A stretch of DNA of 64,000 nt from Natrinema versiforme JCM 10478 (GTDB lineage Archaea; Halobacteriota; Halobacteria; Halobacteriales; Natrialbaceae): positions 1 through 64,000 of the forward strand of contig NZ_AOID01000013.1 in the NCBI RefSeq assembly GCF_000337195.1. The letters run 5' to 3'. Of the stretch, positions 8,996-16,979 are shown in pieces; position 1 is the first letter of the stretch; every line of letters begins with the position of its first letter. A program made the translations under genes and the position numbers. Under the pieces are notes generated by a model. It was not told the DNA's origin, ran no database searches, and saw only the letters and a list, made by a program, of their open reading frames with translations.

Positions 8996-9244
8996 ATGGA
9001 TAAACAGGACCTCAAGCAGCGAGCACACGATCTCGACGTCACCGTCTGGGTCGGCAAGAGCGGTGTCGACGCGGTCGTCGACGAACTCGACGATCAACTC
9101 TCCGACCGGGACCTCGTGAAGGTAAAGTTCCTGCGCGCCGCCCGCGCGGGCAGTTCGACCGAGGAAAAAGCGGCCGCTCTCGCTGATCGCGTCAGCGCGG
9201 ATCTGATCGATACGCGCGGGCACACGGCGGTGCTGCATCGATGA
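8996..9244 (+). CDS. YhbY/CRM-domain RNA-binding protein
   Basis: The 82-residue product is a complete single CRM domain. KQRAHDLDVTVWVGKSGV contains the family's GK(S/N)G loop, and LVKVKFLRAARAG the later strand and basic segment. Bacterial YhbY associates with the large ribosomal subunit precursor; a ribosome or RNA role here is inferred from the family and from the neighbouring rnp4. Its stop overlaps the start of mscS by 4 bases (ATGA). Confidence 0.85.
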   Translation: MDKQDLKQRAHDLDVTVWVGKSGVDAVVDELDDQLSDRDLVKVKFLRAARAGSSTEEKAAALADRVSADLIDTRGHTAVLHR

Positions 9245-10173
9245 GGGCCACTCCTCGTTCGACGCCGCTACAGAGCGGGGACCTGGGACCGATCGGAGAG
9301 GCGCTCGAGAGCACGAACCTTTTCGGGTCGTCACTCGCCGCGAGCGCGGAGGGTGCGATCCGGTTCGTTCTCGCCTTCGTCGCGATCTGGTTCGTCGGCC
9401 GCTTCGTCATCCTGCCGCTCGTCGAGCGCGCGTTCGACAGGCGCGGCCTCGACGAACACGCCCAGAACCCGCTCCTGATGCTCACGAAATTCGGGGTCGC
9501 GTTCTTCGCGGTCGCGGTCGCGTTCGGGTTTGCCGGCTTCGGCAACTTCCTCGTCTCGATGGCCGGTATCGCGGCGGCCGGCGCGCTCGCGATCGGGTTC
9601 GCGATGCAGGACGTGATCTCGAACTTCGTGGCCGGCGTCTTCATCTACACCGACAAACCGTTCCGTATCGGCGACTGGATCGAGTGGGACAACGGCGATT
9701 ACGCCGGCGTCGTCGAGGACATCAGCCTTCGCGTGACGCGCGTGCGAACGTTCGATAACGAACTGCTGACGGTGCCGAACTCGGCGCTGACCGACGGCGT
9801 ACTCAAGAACCCCGTCGACGCCGACAAGCTCCGACTGAAGTTCGTCTTCGGGATCGGCTACGACGACGATATCGAGCGCGCGACCGAGATCATCGTCGAC
9901 GAAGCCGAGCGCCATCCCGACATCATGGACGATCCCGCACCGTCGGTCCGACTGACCGAACTGGGCAACTCCGATGTCGGTCTGCAGTCCCGGTTCTGGA
10001 TCGCGAACCCGTCCCGAGCCGACTTCGTCCGAACGCGCGGCGAGTACGTCACCGCGGTCAAGGGCCGCTTCGACGACGAGGGGATCGACATCCCCTACCC
10101 GGTCCGCACGCTCGAGGGCGGGCTCAACCTCGAGAGCGGCGACGGGCAGAGCGTCGTGCAGCCGGCCGAATAA
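9241..10173 (+). CDS. Small-conductance mechanosensitive channel, MscS family
   Basis: The 310-residue product has about three membrane helices. The pore helix region is Gly/Ala rich (MAGIAAAGALAIGFAMQDV) and is followed by the conserved beta-domain start FVAGVFIYTDKPFRIGDWI. The cytoplasmic beta and alpha/beta domains fill the rest. Such channels open under membrane tension and release solutes during osmotic downshock. Translation is probably coupled to yhbY by the 4-base overlap. Confidence 0.9.
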   Translation: MRATPRSTPLQSGDLGPIGEALESTNLFGSSLAASAEGAIRFVLAFVAIWFVGRFVILPLVERAFDRRGLDEHAQNPLLMLTKFGVAFFAVAVAFGFAGFGNFLVSMAGIAAAGALAIGFAMQDVISNFVAGVFIYTDKPFRIGDWIEWDNGDYAGVVEDISLRVTRVRTFDNELLTVPNSALTDGVLKNPVDADKLRLKFVFGIGYDDDIERATEIIVDEAERHPDIMDDPAPSVRLTELGNSDVGLQSRFWIANPSRADFVRTRGEYVTAVKGRFDDEGIDIPYPVRTLEGGLNLESGDGQSVVQPAE

Positions 10174-10362
10174 CGCGAGTCCAGCTTTCGACTTTCGTCT
10201 CGTCTGCTCTCTTGCTCCAGATAGAGACTCGTCGTTCCCCTCGGCCGAGAGGACGTCTCGAACAACAGTGAGAGCCGTCCGATCCGGGGGAGGGCAGGCG
10301 GCTATCCAGTAGACCGCGAGCGAACCCGAAGGGTGAGCGAGCGGGCCGACGACTGATGTGGA

Positions 10363-10379
10363 GTGACGCGAAGCGTCAC
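10363..10379. terminator. Short perfect hairpin after mscS
   Basis: GTGACGC and GCGTCAC form a 7-bp stem with a 3-base loop about 190 bases after the mscS stop. No T-run follows, so a terminator role is only possible. Confidence 0.3.
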
Positions 10380-10405
10380 GGAACGGAAGGAGGAGCGCTT
10401 TTGAT

Positions 10406-10456
10406 CGAAATTTTACCGAAGGCGCGGCAAAGCCGCGCCTACAGAGTAAAATTTCG
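10406..10456. terminator. Large nested inverted repeat between mscS and the SRP RNA gene
   Basis: The outer arms CGAAATTTTAC (10406-10416) and GTAAAATTTCG (10446-10456) are perfectly complementary. Inside them GGCGCGGC (10421-10428) pairs with GCCGCGCC (10432-10439) around an AAA loop. It lies between the convergent mscS and SRP RNA genes and offers T-rich arms on both strands, so a bidirectional terminator fits. A non-coding remnant of a repeat family is an alternative. Confidence 0.5.
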
Positions 10457-10464
10457 TCCTGTAT

Positions 10465-10780
10465 GAATGCGGACGACCGCGATTGCCCGGCGTTCCGACC
10501 GGGGGAATCTCGGTTGCCTTCTCCACCCCGCGACCCGTCGAGCGACAGGTGTCCGGCGGTCCACTGCTCGCTTCCGCGCCTGATGGGCTGTCGCCGACTA
10601 ACCGTGATGGGTCGTCCCTGCGGACGGCCATCACGGACCGCTGTCCCCGACGGACGAGGCTTCTCTGTTGGCTCCCGAGGCCCCGGCCGGTCTGACCGGA
10701 CGCCTGCGGTGTTCGGTCCCCGCTAATGACCATAGCGCGGGTAACGAGCAGGGCCAAACTGCCCGACCTAGTCCATCTCA
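10465..10780 (-). ncRNA. ffs: Signal recognition particle RNA (archaeal 7S RNA)
   Basis: The minus strand carries the helix 8 signature TCAGGCGCGGAAGCGAGCAG (plus-strand 10562-10581), the SRP54-binding domain in all SRP RNAs. The 5' part (ACTAGGTCGGGCAGTTTGGC, then GTTACCCG) matches the archaeal helix 3/4 region. The helix 5 strands can be matched, for example GACCGGCCGGGG with CCCCCGGTC. The ends were placed where GGAC near 10771 and GTCC near 10473 could form helix 1, giving about 316 bases, usual for haloarchaea. The exact ends are uncertain by several bases. Confidence 0.88.
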
Positions 10781-10794
10781 TCGTAAGCGACTGG

Positions 10795-10803
10795 TACTTA
10801 AGG
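10795..10803 (-). promoter_or_regulatory. TATA box of the SRP RNA gene
   Basis: On the minus strand CCTTAAGTA lies about 20-25 bases upstream of the inferred 5' end of the SRP RNA, the position of an archaeal TATA box. Confidence 0.5.
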
Positions 10804-10977
10804 GCCTTTCGCCTCCGGAATCGCCCGGCGGCACGGGGGAAACGAACGATCGTTCGAGCACGGGCGGGTCGCCGACATGGTGGACGGAACGATCCCGTCG
10901 ATTCTCGACGTGGATCGAGCGGTGGCTCGAGCGAGGGGAGGAAAAGGCCCATTAGTTCCCCAACACAACGGTTTCGT

Positions 10978-11322
10978 ATGGGACTCGGCAGCACTGCAAA
11001 GAAGATTCAGAGCCTCTCGGATCGGGCCGAAGCGATGTATAAGCAGGTACAGAAGCTCCAGCAGCGGATCACCGGGCTGGAAGAGGAGATGGACGAAACA
11101 CACGAGACGGTCACGCGGATGGACCACCAACTCACCGAGCAGCGCGCGTTGCTGCTCGCGATCGCCGAGGAACAGGGGATCGACGGCGAGGAGATCCTCG
11201 CGGAGGCGGCGATCGACGAGGCCGAACTCGAGGGCGAGGCCGACGCCGAAAACGTCGGCGAATCGGCGGCCGGCGAGGACGGAGCGTCCGATGCGACTGC
11301 AAGCGAGACAACGGCCGAATAA
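10978..11322 (+). CDS. Coiled-coil acidic protein, DUF5798-like
   Basis: From the ATG at 10978 (MGLGSTAKKIQSLSD) the product has 114 residues. The frame is open for 84 codons upstream, but that stretch covers the SRP RNA promoter and is not coding-like. A long heptad helix (about residues 10-60, with QRITGLEEEMDETHETVTRM) is followed by LLLAIAEEQGIDGEEIL and a very acidic tail. I recognise the pattern of haloarchaeal DUF5798 proteins, which have no known function. The coiled coil suggests oligomerisation. Confidence 0.7.
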   Translation: MGLGSTAKKIQSLSDRAEAMYKQVQKLQQRITGLEEEMDETHETVTRMDHQLTEQRALLLAIAEEQGIDGEEILAEAAIDEAELEGEADAENVGESAAGEDGASDATASETTAE

Positions 11323-11427
11323 CGCCGCTGTGCGGGGCGATCGCGTCCGTATGGTCTTCCGTTCGGGCTCGCGACCGATTCCTCGTCGGGACAAGAGCTA
11401 ACAGCGGGGGAAACTTTTGCCGAACCA

Positions 11428-12408
11428 ATGACGACCCACGAGGAGCCGGTGGATTCCGTTCTCGAGACGATCGGTCGAACGCCGCTCGTTCGGCTCCACG
11501 ACGGCCCCGAGACGGTGCCGATCTACGCGAAACTCGAGACGTTCAACCCCGGCGCGAGCATCAAAGACCGGATTGGCCAGTACATGCTCGAGGCGATGCT
11601 CGAGCGCGGGGACGTCTCCGAGGGTGGGACGATCATCGAGCCGACAGCGGGGAACACGGGGATCGGGCTGGCGATCTCGGCCGAGCAACTGGGCTTGGAC
11701 GCCGTCTTCGTCGTTCCGGAGCGGTTCAGCGTGGAGAAACAGCAGTTGATGGCGGCACTGGGCGCGGAGGTCATTAACACGCCCACGGAGGACGGCATGG
11801 ACCGCGCTATCGACCGCGCTCACGAACTCGCCGCGGAACTCGACAACGCGGCCGTTCCCCAACAGTTCTCGAACCCGTTGAACACGGAAGCCCACTACGA
11901 GACCACCGCCCCCGAAATCTTCGGTGCGCTCGATGGACGGGTCGGCGCGGTCGTCGCCGGCTGTGGAACGGCGGGAACGCTCATGGGACTCGCCCGCTAC
12001 GCCCTCGAGCAGGACCCCGACACCCACATCGTCGCGGTCGAGCCCGAGGGATCGGTCTACGGCGAACTCCTCGGCGACGACCGCGCGGAAGCCGAGTACA
12101 AGACCGAGGGGATCGGTACCCACGACACCGCGACCAACCAACTGTTCGAACCCGAACTGGTCGACGCGGTCGACGCGATTTCGGACCGCGACGCCCACGA
12201 CGAACTCAAACGCCTCGCCCGCGAGGAGGGGCATCTGGTCGCCTCGAGCGCCGGTGCCGCGAGCGTGGCCGCGAAACGGGTGGCCCGCCAAATTGCCGAC
12301 GGCGACCTCGAAGTCCCCCACGAGACGGTCGTGACGATTTTCCCCGACTCGAGCGAGCGCTACCTCTCGAAGGGGATCTACCGCTCGTTCGAGGAGTGGA
12401 CGTCGTAG
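11428..12408 (+). CDS. Cysteine synthase-family PLP enzyme
   Basis: The 326-residue product is a fold-type II PLP enzyme of the cysteine synthase / cystathionine beta-synthase group. GASIKDR holds the Schiff-base lysine near residue 46, PTAGNTGIGLA the substrate-binding loop, and GCGTAGT the phosphate-binding loop. It probably makes cysteine from an activated serine and sulfide, or cystathionine from serine and homocysteine; the sequence does not decide between them. There is no C-terminal CBS regulatory domain. It is a single gene with its own AT-rich upstream stretch. Confidence 0.88.
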   Translation: MTTHEEPVDSVLETIGRTPLVRLHDGPETVPIYAKLETFNPGASIKDRIGQYMLEAMLERGDVSEGGTIIEPTAGNTGIGLAISAEQLGLDAVFVVPERFSVEKQQLMAALGAEVINTPTEDGMDRAIDRAHELAAELDNAAVPQQFSNPLNTEAHYETTAPEIFGALDGRVGAVVAGCGTAGTLMGLARYALEQDPDTHIVAVEPEGSVYGELLGDDRAEAEYKTEGIGTHDTATNQLFEPELVDAVDAISDRDAHDELKRLAREEGHLVASSAGAASVAAKRVARQIADGDLEVPHETVVTIFPDSSERYLSKGIYRSFEEWTS

Positions 12409-12462
12409 GCCGAGCGGGGGCGTAACCAGTAGACTCATTAAATTTCCTCGAAAGAGGTGGAT

Positions 12463-13605
12463 ATGAGCCGGTTGTCGGACACCTGCTTCTCCGAAGACGA
12501 ACTGCCGCCCGCGCTTCGGACGAAAGCCGACGCGTACGCCGATCAGGGCGGACTACTCGGTGCGTTCACGTACTTCTTTACTGTCCTCGAGACCGACGAC
12601 GAGGCCCTCGCTGAAACGCTCGGCTCGATCCCGACCGATCTCTTCGTGACGAGCGCGCTCCACGACGACGCGATCGACGAGGCCGACGCATGGGACACGG
12701 ACCGAAAGCGACGCCTGAACGAGCACGTCTCGCTCGGCGATCTCGTCTACGCGAACGTCGTCGAGGCCGTCAGCGAGGTCCCGGACGACATCGATCTGAG
12801 CCCCGTCCTCGAGACCGTCCGCGAAATCGGCGCGGGCCAACTCGCAGAGGAGGAGTTCGACGCCGCGACGGCCTCCGTCGACGACGCGATCGGCCGCATC
12901 GAGGAACGCGGGAGCGTCTGGGGCGACCTCGCAGTGAGAGTCGTCGCCGCCACCGGTCGCTATTCCGACGCTCAACTCGAGCACCTCCGCACGATCGCGA
13001 CGAACGGCCTGTTCGTCCTGACCGTCATCGACGACCTCGCGGATCTGCCCGAAGACATCGATAACGGCGTCGCGACGCTCCCGCTCGTCTGCTTCGATGG
13101 CGACCCCGACGACTACGCCTCGACCGAAGCCGTGATCGAGGCCGTCCTCGCGTCCGACGTTCCCGATCGGATCGAGGATCTCGTGGCCCGACGACGGGGC
13201 GAGATCGATGCCGCTGCGACCGAACTCGCCGCTTCGCTCGAGCGGTCGAACGAGGCGCTGCTCGCGGCCGCCGCTCGCGCACTGACGTGGTACTGCGAGT
13301 CGCTCTGTTCTGTACCTGTCGCCGAGACCGTCTCAGCGGCCGAGCAACGGGAGATCCGCGAGCGCCTGACCGGCGACGAGCGCTCGACGCGCCGCTACGT
13401 CGATGAACGTATCGCGGAGTATGAGCGACAGCCTCCCGTCGATGCGGCTGAGGTGGCCGCGACCGTGGCCGACCTCCCCGACGAACCGGTCGTTCGGACG
13501 GCGATCCGGCTGCGACACCTCGAGTCGATCGTCGACGACCTGATGCACACGACCCTCGAGGACGCGTTGGCGGAGCTTCGGACCGCGACCGCTCCGGCTC
13601 CGTAA
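12463..13605 (+). CDS. Divergent polyprenyl synthetase-like protein (class I isoprenoid synthase fold)
   Basis: The 380-residue product starts at the ATG at 12463, with GAGGTGG 3-8 bases before it; a GTG two codons upstream is less likely. Two aspartate clusters sit where isoprenyl diphosphate synthases bind magnesium: ALHDDAIDEAD near residue 70 and IDDLADLPEDID near residue 190. The first cluster (DDAID) departs from the canonical DDxxD pattern by its neighbours, and a long acidic helical C-terminal extension is present. It may be a prenyl diphosphate synthase, a terpene cyclase-like enzyme or a non-catalytic homologue. The neighbours give no pathway link. Confidence 0.6.
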   Translation: MSRLSDTCFSEDELPPALRTKADAYADQGGLLGAFTYFFTVLETDDEALAETLGSIPTDLFVTSALHDDAIDEADAWDTDRKRRLNEHVSLGDLVYANVVEAVSEVPDDIDLSPVLETVREIGAGQLAEEEFDAATASVDDAIGRIEERGSVWGDLAVRVVAATGRYSDAQLEHLRTIATNGLFVLTVIDDLADLPEDIDNGVATLPLVCFDGDPDDYASTEAVIEAVLASDVPDRIEDLVARRRGEIDAAATELAASLERSNEALLAAAARALTWYCESLCSVPVAETVSAAEQREIRERLTGDERSTRRYVDERIAEYERQPPVDAAEVAATVADLPDEPVVRTAIRLRHLESIVDDLMHTTLEDALAELRTATAPAP

Positions 13606-13641
13606 TTGCGGGCGAGAACGGCCGTCATATCGCCGGCCGCG

Positions 13642-14052
13642 TTACGCCGCGAGCCGTCGGTGTTGGACCTTCATACACCGATCCTGCACGACGGTTCGAC
13701 CGGCGCTTTCCGCACGGGCCGCTGCCTCGTCGTCGCGGATTCCCTGCTGGGTCCAGACGACCTTTACGTCGTCGCGCTCGATGGCCGCGTCGACGATGTC
13801 GCCGACTTCGTCGCTCGGTCGGAAGATACAGACGACATCGATTTCCTCCGCCACGTCCGCGAGGGAGTCATAGACCTCGCGACCGAAGATCTCGTCCGCG
13901 TAGGGGTTGACCGGAATCACGTCGTAGCCGTGCTCGAGCAGGTACTTCGGCACGTCGTGGGCGGCCTTGCCGGGCGTGCTCGAGCAGCCGACAACGGCGA
14001 TCGTCTCGTACTCCAGTACCGTCTCGAGTTCGTCCGCGGAGTCGACTGGCAT
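13642..14052 (-). CDS. CoA-binding domain protein (YccU type)
   Basis: This 136-residue single-domain protein has the Rossmann-type CoA-binding fold. It shows IAVVGCSSTPGKAAHDVPKY near the N-terminus, NPYADEIFGREVYDSL in the middle and VKVVWTQQGIRDDEAA with a late VQDRCMK. These match small CoA-binding proteins widespread in prokaryotes. The biochemical role of these single-domain forms is not established. Confidence 0.85.
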   Translation of the reverse strand: MPVDSADELETVLEYETIAVVGCSSTPGKAAHDVPKYLLEHGYDVIPVNPYADEIFGREVYDSLADVAEEIDVVCIFRPSDEVGDIVDAAIERDDVKVVWTQQGIRDDEAAARAESAGRTVVQDRCMKVQHRRLAA

Positions 14053-14157
14053 ACGCGGGTATAGGGGCTCGAAGAGTAAACGTCTCGGGGTTAGACGGTG
14101 GCGTCGGACAGAGAAGCAAACCGTACGGTTCGGAAGGATGAAAGGCGAACGGAGCGC

Positions 14158-14808
14158 CTACGTCGAGAGGCCGGCAGTCCGAATTTCGGGTTCCTCGCCG
14201 TCGGCTGCCTCCTCGAGTTCGATGACGGCGTCGAAGAGTTGTTTGAGCGTGTTCATGGTCTGGTCGTCGTGTGCCGTCGAGTCGATGACGTAGACGCCCA
14301 GCGCGTCGGCGCTCTGGATCCGACCCGTAAAGACGTGGAGGAATCGGAAGACGGTCTGGAGATCGGAGTACATCAGGAGCGTCGAGACGGAGTGCAAGAG
14401 CACGCGGTTCTCCGTGAGCCCGCGGGACTCGTAGAAATCCTGTAAGAACTCCGAGATCTTAATTCCGATTCCGGTCATGTCGACGGGCGAGGAGGCGTAC
14501 TTGATCCGTGGATCGTCGTCGATCGTCCCGATCCCCCGCTGTTTCGTGACGCAGTCGACGACGCCGATGTTCGGGTCGACGTCGTCGCTGACGTGATCGC
14601 CGAAGTTCTCGAGGACCTTATCGGCGCTGTCTTTCGTCGTGACGACGATCGAGCCGTCACCGCGATTCGCGCCGCTCCCGAGGATCTCGAAGGCGATTCG
14701 TCGTTTCCCCGTCAGTGGCGGACCCGCAACGAGTACGTTCGTCCCCGGATCGAGTTCGGTGTCCGGAAGGACATCTGCGAGGTCATACATACGGATACTC
14801 ACATCCAT
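14158..14808 (-). CDS. RAD55/KaiC-type RecA-fold ATPase
   Basis: From the ATG at 14806-14808 (MDVSIRMYDLADVLP) the product has 216 residues; a start 23 codons upstream is open but less haloarchaeal in composition. NVLVAGPPLTGKRRIAFEIL is the Walker A segment, VLLHSVSTLLMYSDLQTVFR a later core strand and helix, and ADALGVYVIDSTAHDDQT the region expected at the end of the core. Haloarchaea have many short proteins of this kind annotated as RAD55 family ATPases, often near regulators. No kinase or receiver gene is adjacent here. The specific role is unknown. Confidence 0.75.
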   Translation of the reverse strand: MDVSIRMYDLADVLPDTELDPGTNVLVAGPPLTGKRRIAFEILGSGANRGDGSIVVTTKDSADKVLENFGDHVSDDVDPNIGVVDCVTKQRGIGTIDDDPRIKYASSPVDMTGIGIKISEFLQDFYESRGLTENRVLLHSVSTLLMYSDLQTVFRFLHVFTGRIQSADALGVYVIDSTAHDDQTMNTLKQLFDAVIELEEAADGEEPEIRTAGLST

Positions 14809-14966
14809 CGCCGTGGCAACACCCGTTGCCGATACCGCATCCCACTCCAGTCCGGCGTGTTGTATGAAAATACGCAAAGCGGCTTATAGTACTTTTGATT
14901 ATAAATCCCACCGATCACGTCTGTCCCCCAGCAGTCCGTCGATCGGCCGAGGGTCGGGCCCGTCAA

Positions 14967-15821
14967 CTATATCGAACCCGGTAGCTCGAGGGCGGCACGC
15001 CCGACGATAAACGCCAGCGCAGCGAGGAACATGCCGTACTTGAGCCGCGATTGGCCGACGGTCGGCTCCTCGAAACTCTCGTAGGCTGCGGCGAGCATGA
15101 CGGCGTCGGCGGGGGCCACGACGAGCAGGTAGGCGATCCCGAAATCCCCACAAAGGTACGGAACTGGACTCGCGACGACGGCCGCGACGAGGAGGACGGC
15201 GGCGAGGATCAGAGCGCGGCGTTCCCCGATCGCAATCGGAAGCGTGTGTAGCCCCTCTTCGCGATCCCCGTCGATATCCTCGACGTCTTTGATGATCTCT
15301 CGAGTCAGCGTTGCGATCGCCGAGAGCACGAAGAGCACGATCGCCGGGGCGACCTCGCCGACCGCCGCGGCCCCGAAGAGGAACGTGCTCCCGACGAGAT
15401 AGGCGACGAGCGCGTTGCCGAGCCCGGGCAGTCCCTTGAAGAATTCGGTGTACGCGATCAGTGCGAGGAGATTAACTCCCGCGATACCGATCGCCAATCG
15501 TGGGAGCGTGAGCGCGACCGCGACCGCACTCGCGAAGAGTACGACGCTAAAGGCGAGCGCCCCGCGCGGGCTCACCGCACCCCGAGGGATCGCCCGCCCG
15601 GGCTGATTGATCCGGTCGATTTCCCGATCGAAGTAGTCGTTGATCGCGTTGCCCGCACCGACCGCCAGCGCCGTGGCTCCCACCGCCGCGGCGACTGCAA
15701 CCGGCTCTTCCGCCACCCCGCCCGCGACGAACGCGCCAATGAACGTCAGCACGCTCGCCGCGATCACGTTCACCGGCCGCGTCAACTCGAGCAACCCACG
15801 ACCCGTCTCCCCGACTGTCAT
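14967..15821 (-). CDS. UbiA-family prenyltransferase, probable digeranylgeranylglyceryl phosphate synthase
   Basis: The 284-residue membrane protein has eight or nine hydrophobic helices. The two UbiA aspartate motifs are visible: NAINDYFDREIDRINQPGR near residue 70 and DVEDIDGDREEGLHTLP near residue 190. DGGGP synthase adds the second geranylgeranyl chain in archaeal ether lipid synthesis, and the length and the ELTRPVNVIAA start fit it. Other UbiA enzymes (menaquinone, heme A) are less likely given the short N-terminus. Confidence 0.85.
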   Translation of the reverse strand: MTVGETGRGLLELTRPVNVIAASVLTFIGAFVAGGVAEEPVAVAAAVGATALAVGAGNAINDYFDREIDRINQPGRAIPRGAVSPRGALAFSVVLFASAVAVALTLPRLAIGIAGVNLLALIAYTEFFKGLPGLGNALVAYLVGSTFLFGAAAVGEVAPAIVLFVLSAIATLTREIIKDVEDIDGDREEGLHTLPIAIGERRALILAAVLLVAAVVASPVPYLCGDFGIAYLLVVAPADAVMLAAAYESFEEPTVGQSRLKYGMFLAALAFIVGRAALELPGSI

Positions 15822-15946
15822 ACGCGGCAGTGGTCAGGCGGGCTGGTTAAACGGTACGGTCCGCCATCGGAGTCAGTAGGTTCGTCGAAGCTGTGGAAAA
15901 CGGAGACGAGACTCACGTTCGAACCGCCGGCACCACGACCGGAGTC

Positions 15947-16129
15947 TCAGCGCCACTCCTCGAGATCGCAGAGCACCTCATTCTCGACCTCGAGCCACTC
16001 GCTCACCCGCTCGTCGCCGCTTGCGTCCGCAGGGACGGCGGTCCAGACGTGCTCGTCGTTCGAGAGCAACTCGAGCGGTGCCGCGCCGGTCTGGGCCTCG
16101 TCGGAAAGAGGAGATTCAGTTTCCGTCAT
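15947..16129 (-). CDS. Small conserved haloarchaeal protein (60 residues)
   Basis: The start is the ATG at 16127-16129 (MTETESPLSD). A TATA-like stretch on the minus strand at about 16151-16163 lies 28 bases before it, giving a leaderless transcript. The core LLSNDEHVWTAVPADASGDE and the ending CDLEEWR resemble small uncharacterised haloarchaeal proteins with a conserved tryptophan and one cysteine. The frame continues upstream through the tRNA gene, which rules out the longer reading. Confidence 0.6.
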   Translation of the reverse strand: MTETESPLSDEAQTGAAPLELLSNDEHVWTAVPADASGDERVSEWLEVENEVLCDLEEWR

Positions 16130-16260
16130 AGCGTACCTAGGCGCTGGGGCTACATAACAAAGACCCCTGACGGCGATTGTCATCGGATGAGAATTGTACC
16201 GCCACGGTGAGTGATCGAGTGAGTGTGACGTTCCCTGTCGAAAGCGGTGAAAATCGAGTG

Positions 16261-16269
16261 ACTTATACG
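16261..16269 (+). promoter_or_regulatory. TATA box of tRNA-Arg
   Basis: ACTTATACG lies about 29 bases before the tRNA 5' end, the expected distance for an archaeal promoter. Confidence 0.5.
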
Positions 16270-16293
16270 GAACCGGCAGGAACGAAGCGATGC

Positions 16294-16368
16294 GGGCGCT
16301 TAGCTCAGTCTGGACAGAGTACTTGGCTTCGGACCAAGCTGTCACGGGTTCAAATCCTGTAGCGCCCA
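16294..16368 (+). tRNA. tRNA-Arg (anticodon TCG)
   Basis: GGGCGCT (16294-16300) pairs with AGCGCCC (16361-16367), followed by discriminator A. The anticodon stem CTTGG/CCAAG encloses the loop CTTCGGA, giving anticodon TCG, which reads CGA. The T loop TTCAAAT is canonical. CCA is not encoded. The 3' half serves as integration site for two elements. Confidence 0.95.
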
Positions 16369-16372
16369 TCCG
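16347..16372 (+). repeat. attL: 3' end of tRNA-Arg
   Basis: These 26 bases, from the T arm of the tRNA to 4 bases past its end, are identical to 31785-31810. Its right half (from 16357) also recurs at 42551-42564. Confidence 0.85.
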
Positions 16373-16394
16373 AAATTTACGCGGCGGGAATCCA

Positions 16395-16417
16395 ACACCC
16401 TGCAGCGGGGTGTTTTT
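16395..16417 (+). terminator. Terminator just after tRNA-Arg
   Basis: ACACCC and GGGTGT form a 6-bp stem around a 7-base loop, followed by a run of five T. It lies past attL, so the element supplies it. Confidence 0.6.
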
Positions 16418-16979
16418 ACCATCGCGCCATGGAGCGCGCAAGAGTTCAACCAATTTCTACACGCGGGTCTGGCCCGTCATGCGAATCCCTCGAGAGTCAA
16501 CTACTGGAGCGAGAACTATAATACTTCAGTTGGAACTCGTCTTCTCGAGACGGTCGGTAGTGCTCATAGAACAACAATCAGCTACGGATCGTTAGTCACA
16601 GGGACAAGATCTACATGACGGAACCAATTGGAAGTTCCTTGCCAGACCTAACGTGTTGTGGTTGGTATGAGCAAGCATTGAACTATGACCCGTCTCGGTA
16701 TCAAGATCGTCTGTGAGTATCTTGAGAAAAGTTACAGACATCGATGTGATTTTTGCATCTGGATTGGTTTCCAACGTAGAAACATATTCGATATCCCGGA
16801 GAACATGGGTCTGCTGCTGGTAACGAGATCATATCCTCATCCATAATTGAATATAGTTGTAGTATGATCTCAGTCCATCACCGTATAGATCATGCTCACC
16901 GCTGGGTCAATCTATCCCAAGAACGAAACATCTCCGTCCAACGGAAAGTTACACATAGATCCAATTGCTGGATGCTGGT
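16418..16979. other. 562-base stretch without a recognisable gene
   Basis: This left end of element 1 is fairly AT-rich, with short frames that lack coding character. An AT-rich block near 16840-16865 could hold a promoter for hsdM. A 60-codon minus frame at 16592-16774 has no archaeal features. I see no repeat or RNA signature. Confidence 0.5.

Noticed and set aside
10413-10994. 193-codon minus frame across the SRP RNA
   Set aside because: The region is explained by the structured SRP RNA and the flanking hairpin; the peptide is very basic.
16592-16774. 60-codon minus frame at the left end of element 1
   Set aside because: It has no acidic bias and no motif, and overlaps no promoter in a meaningful way.
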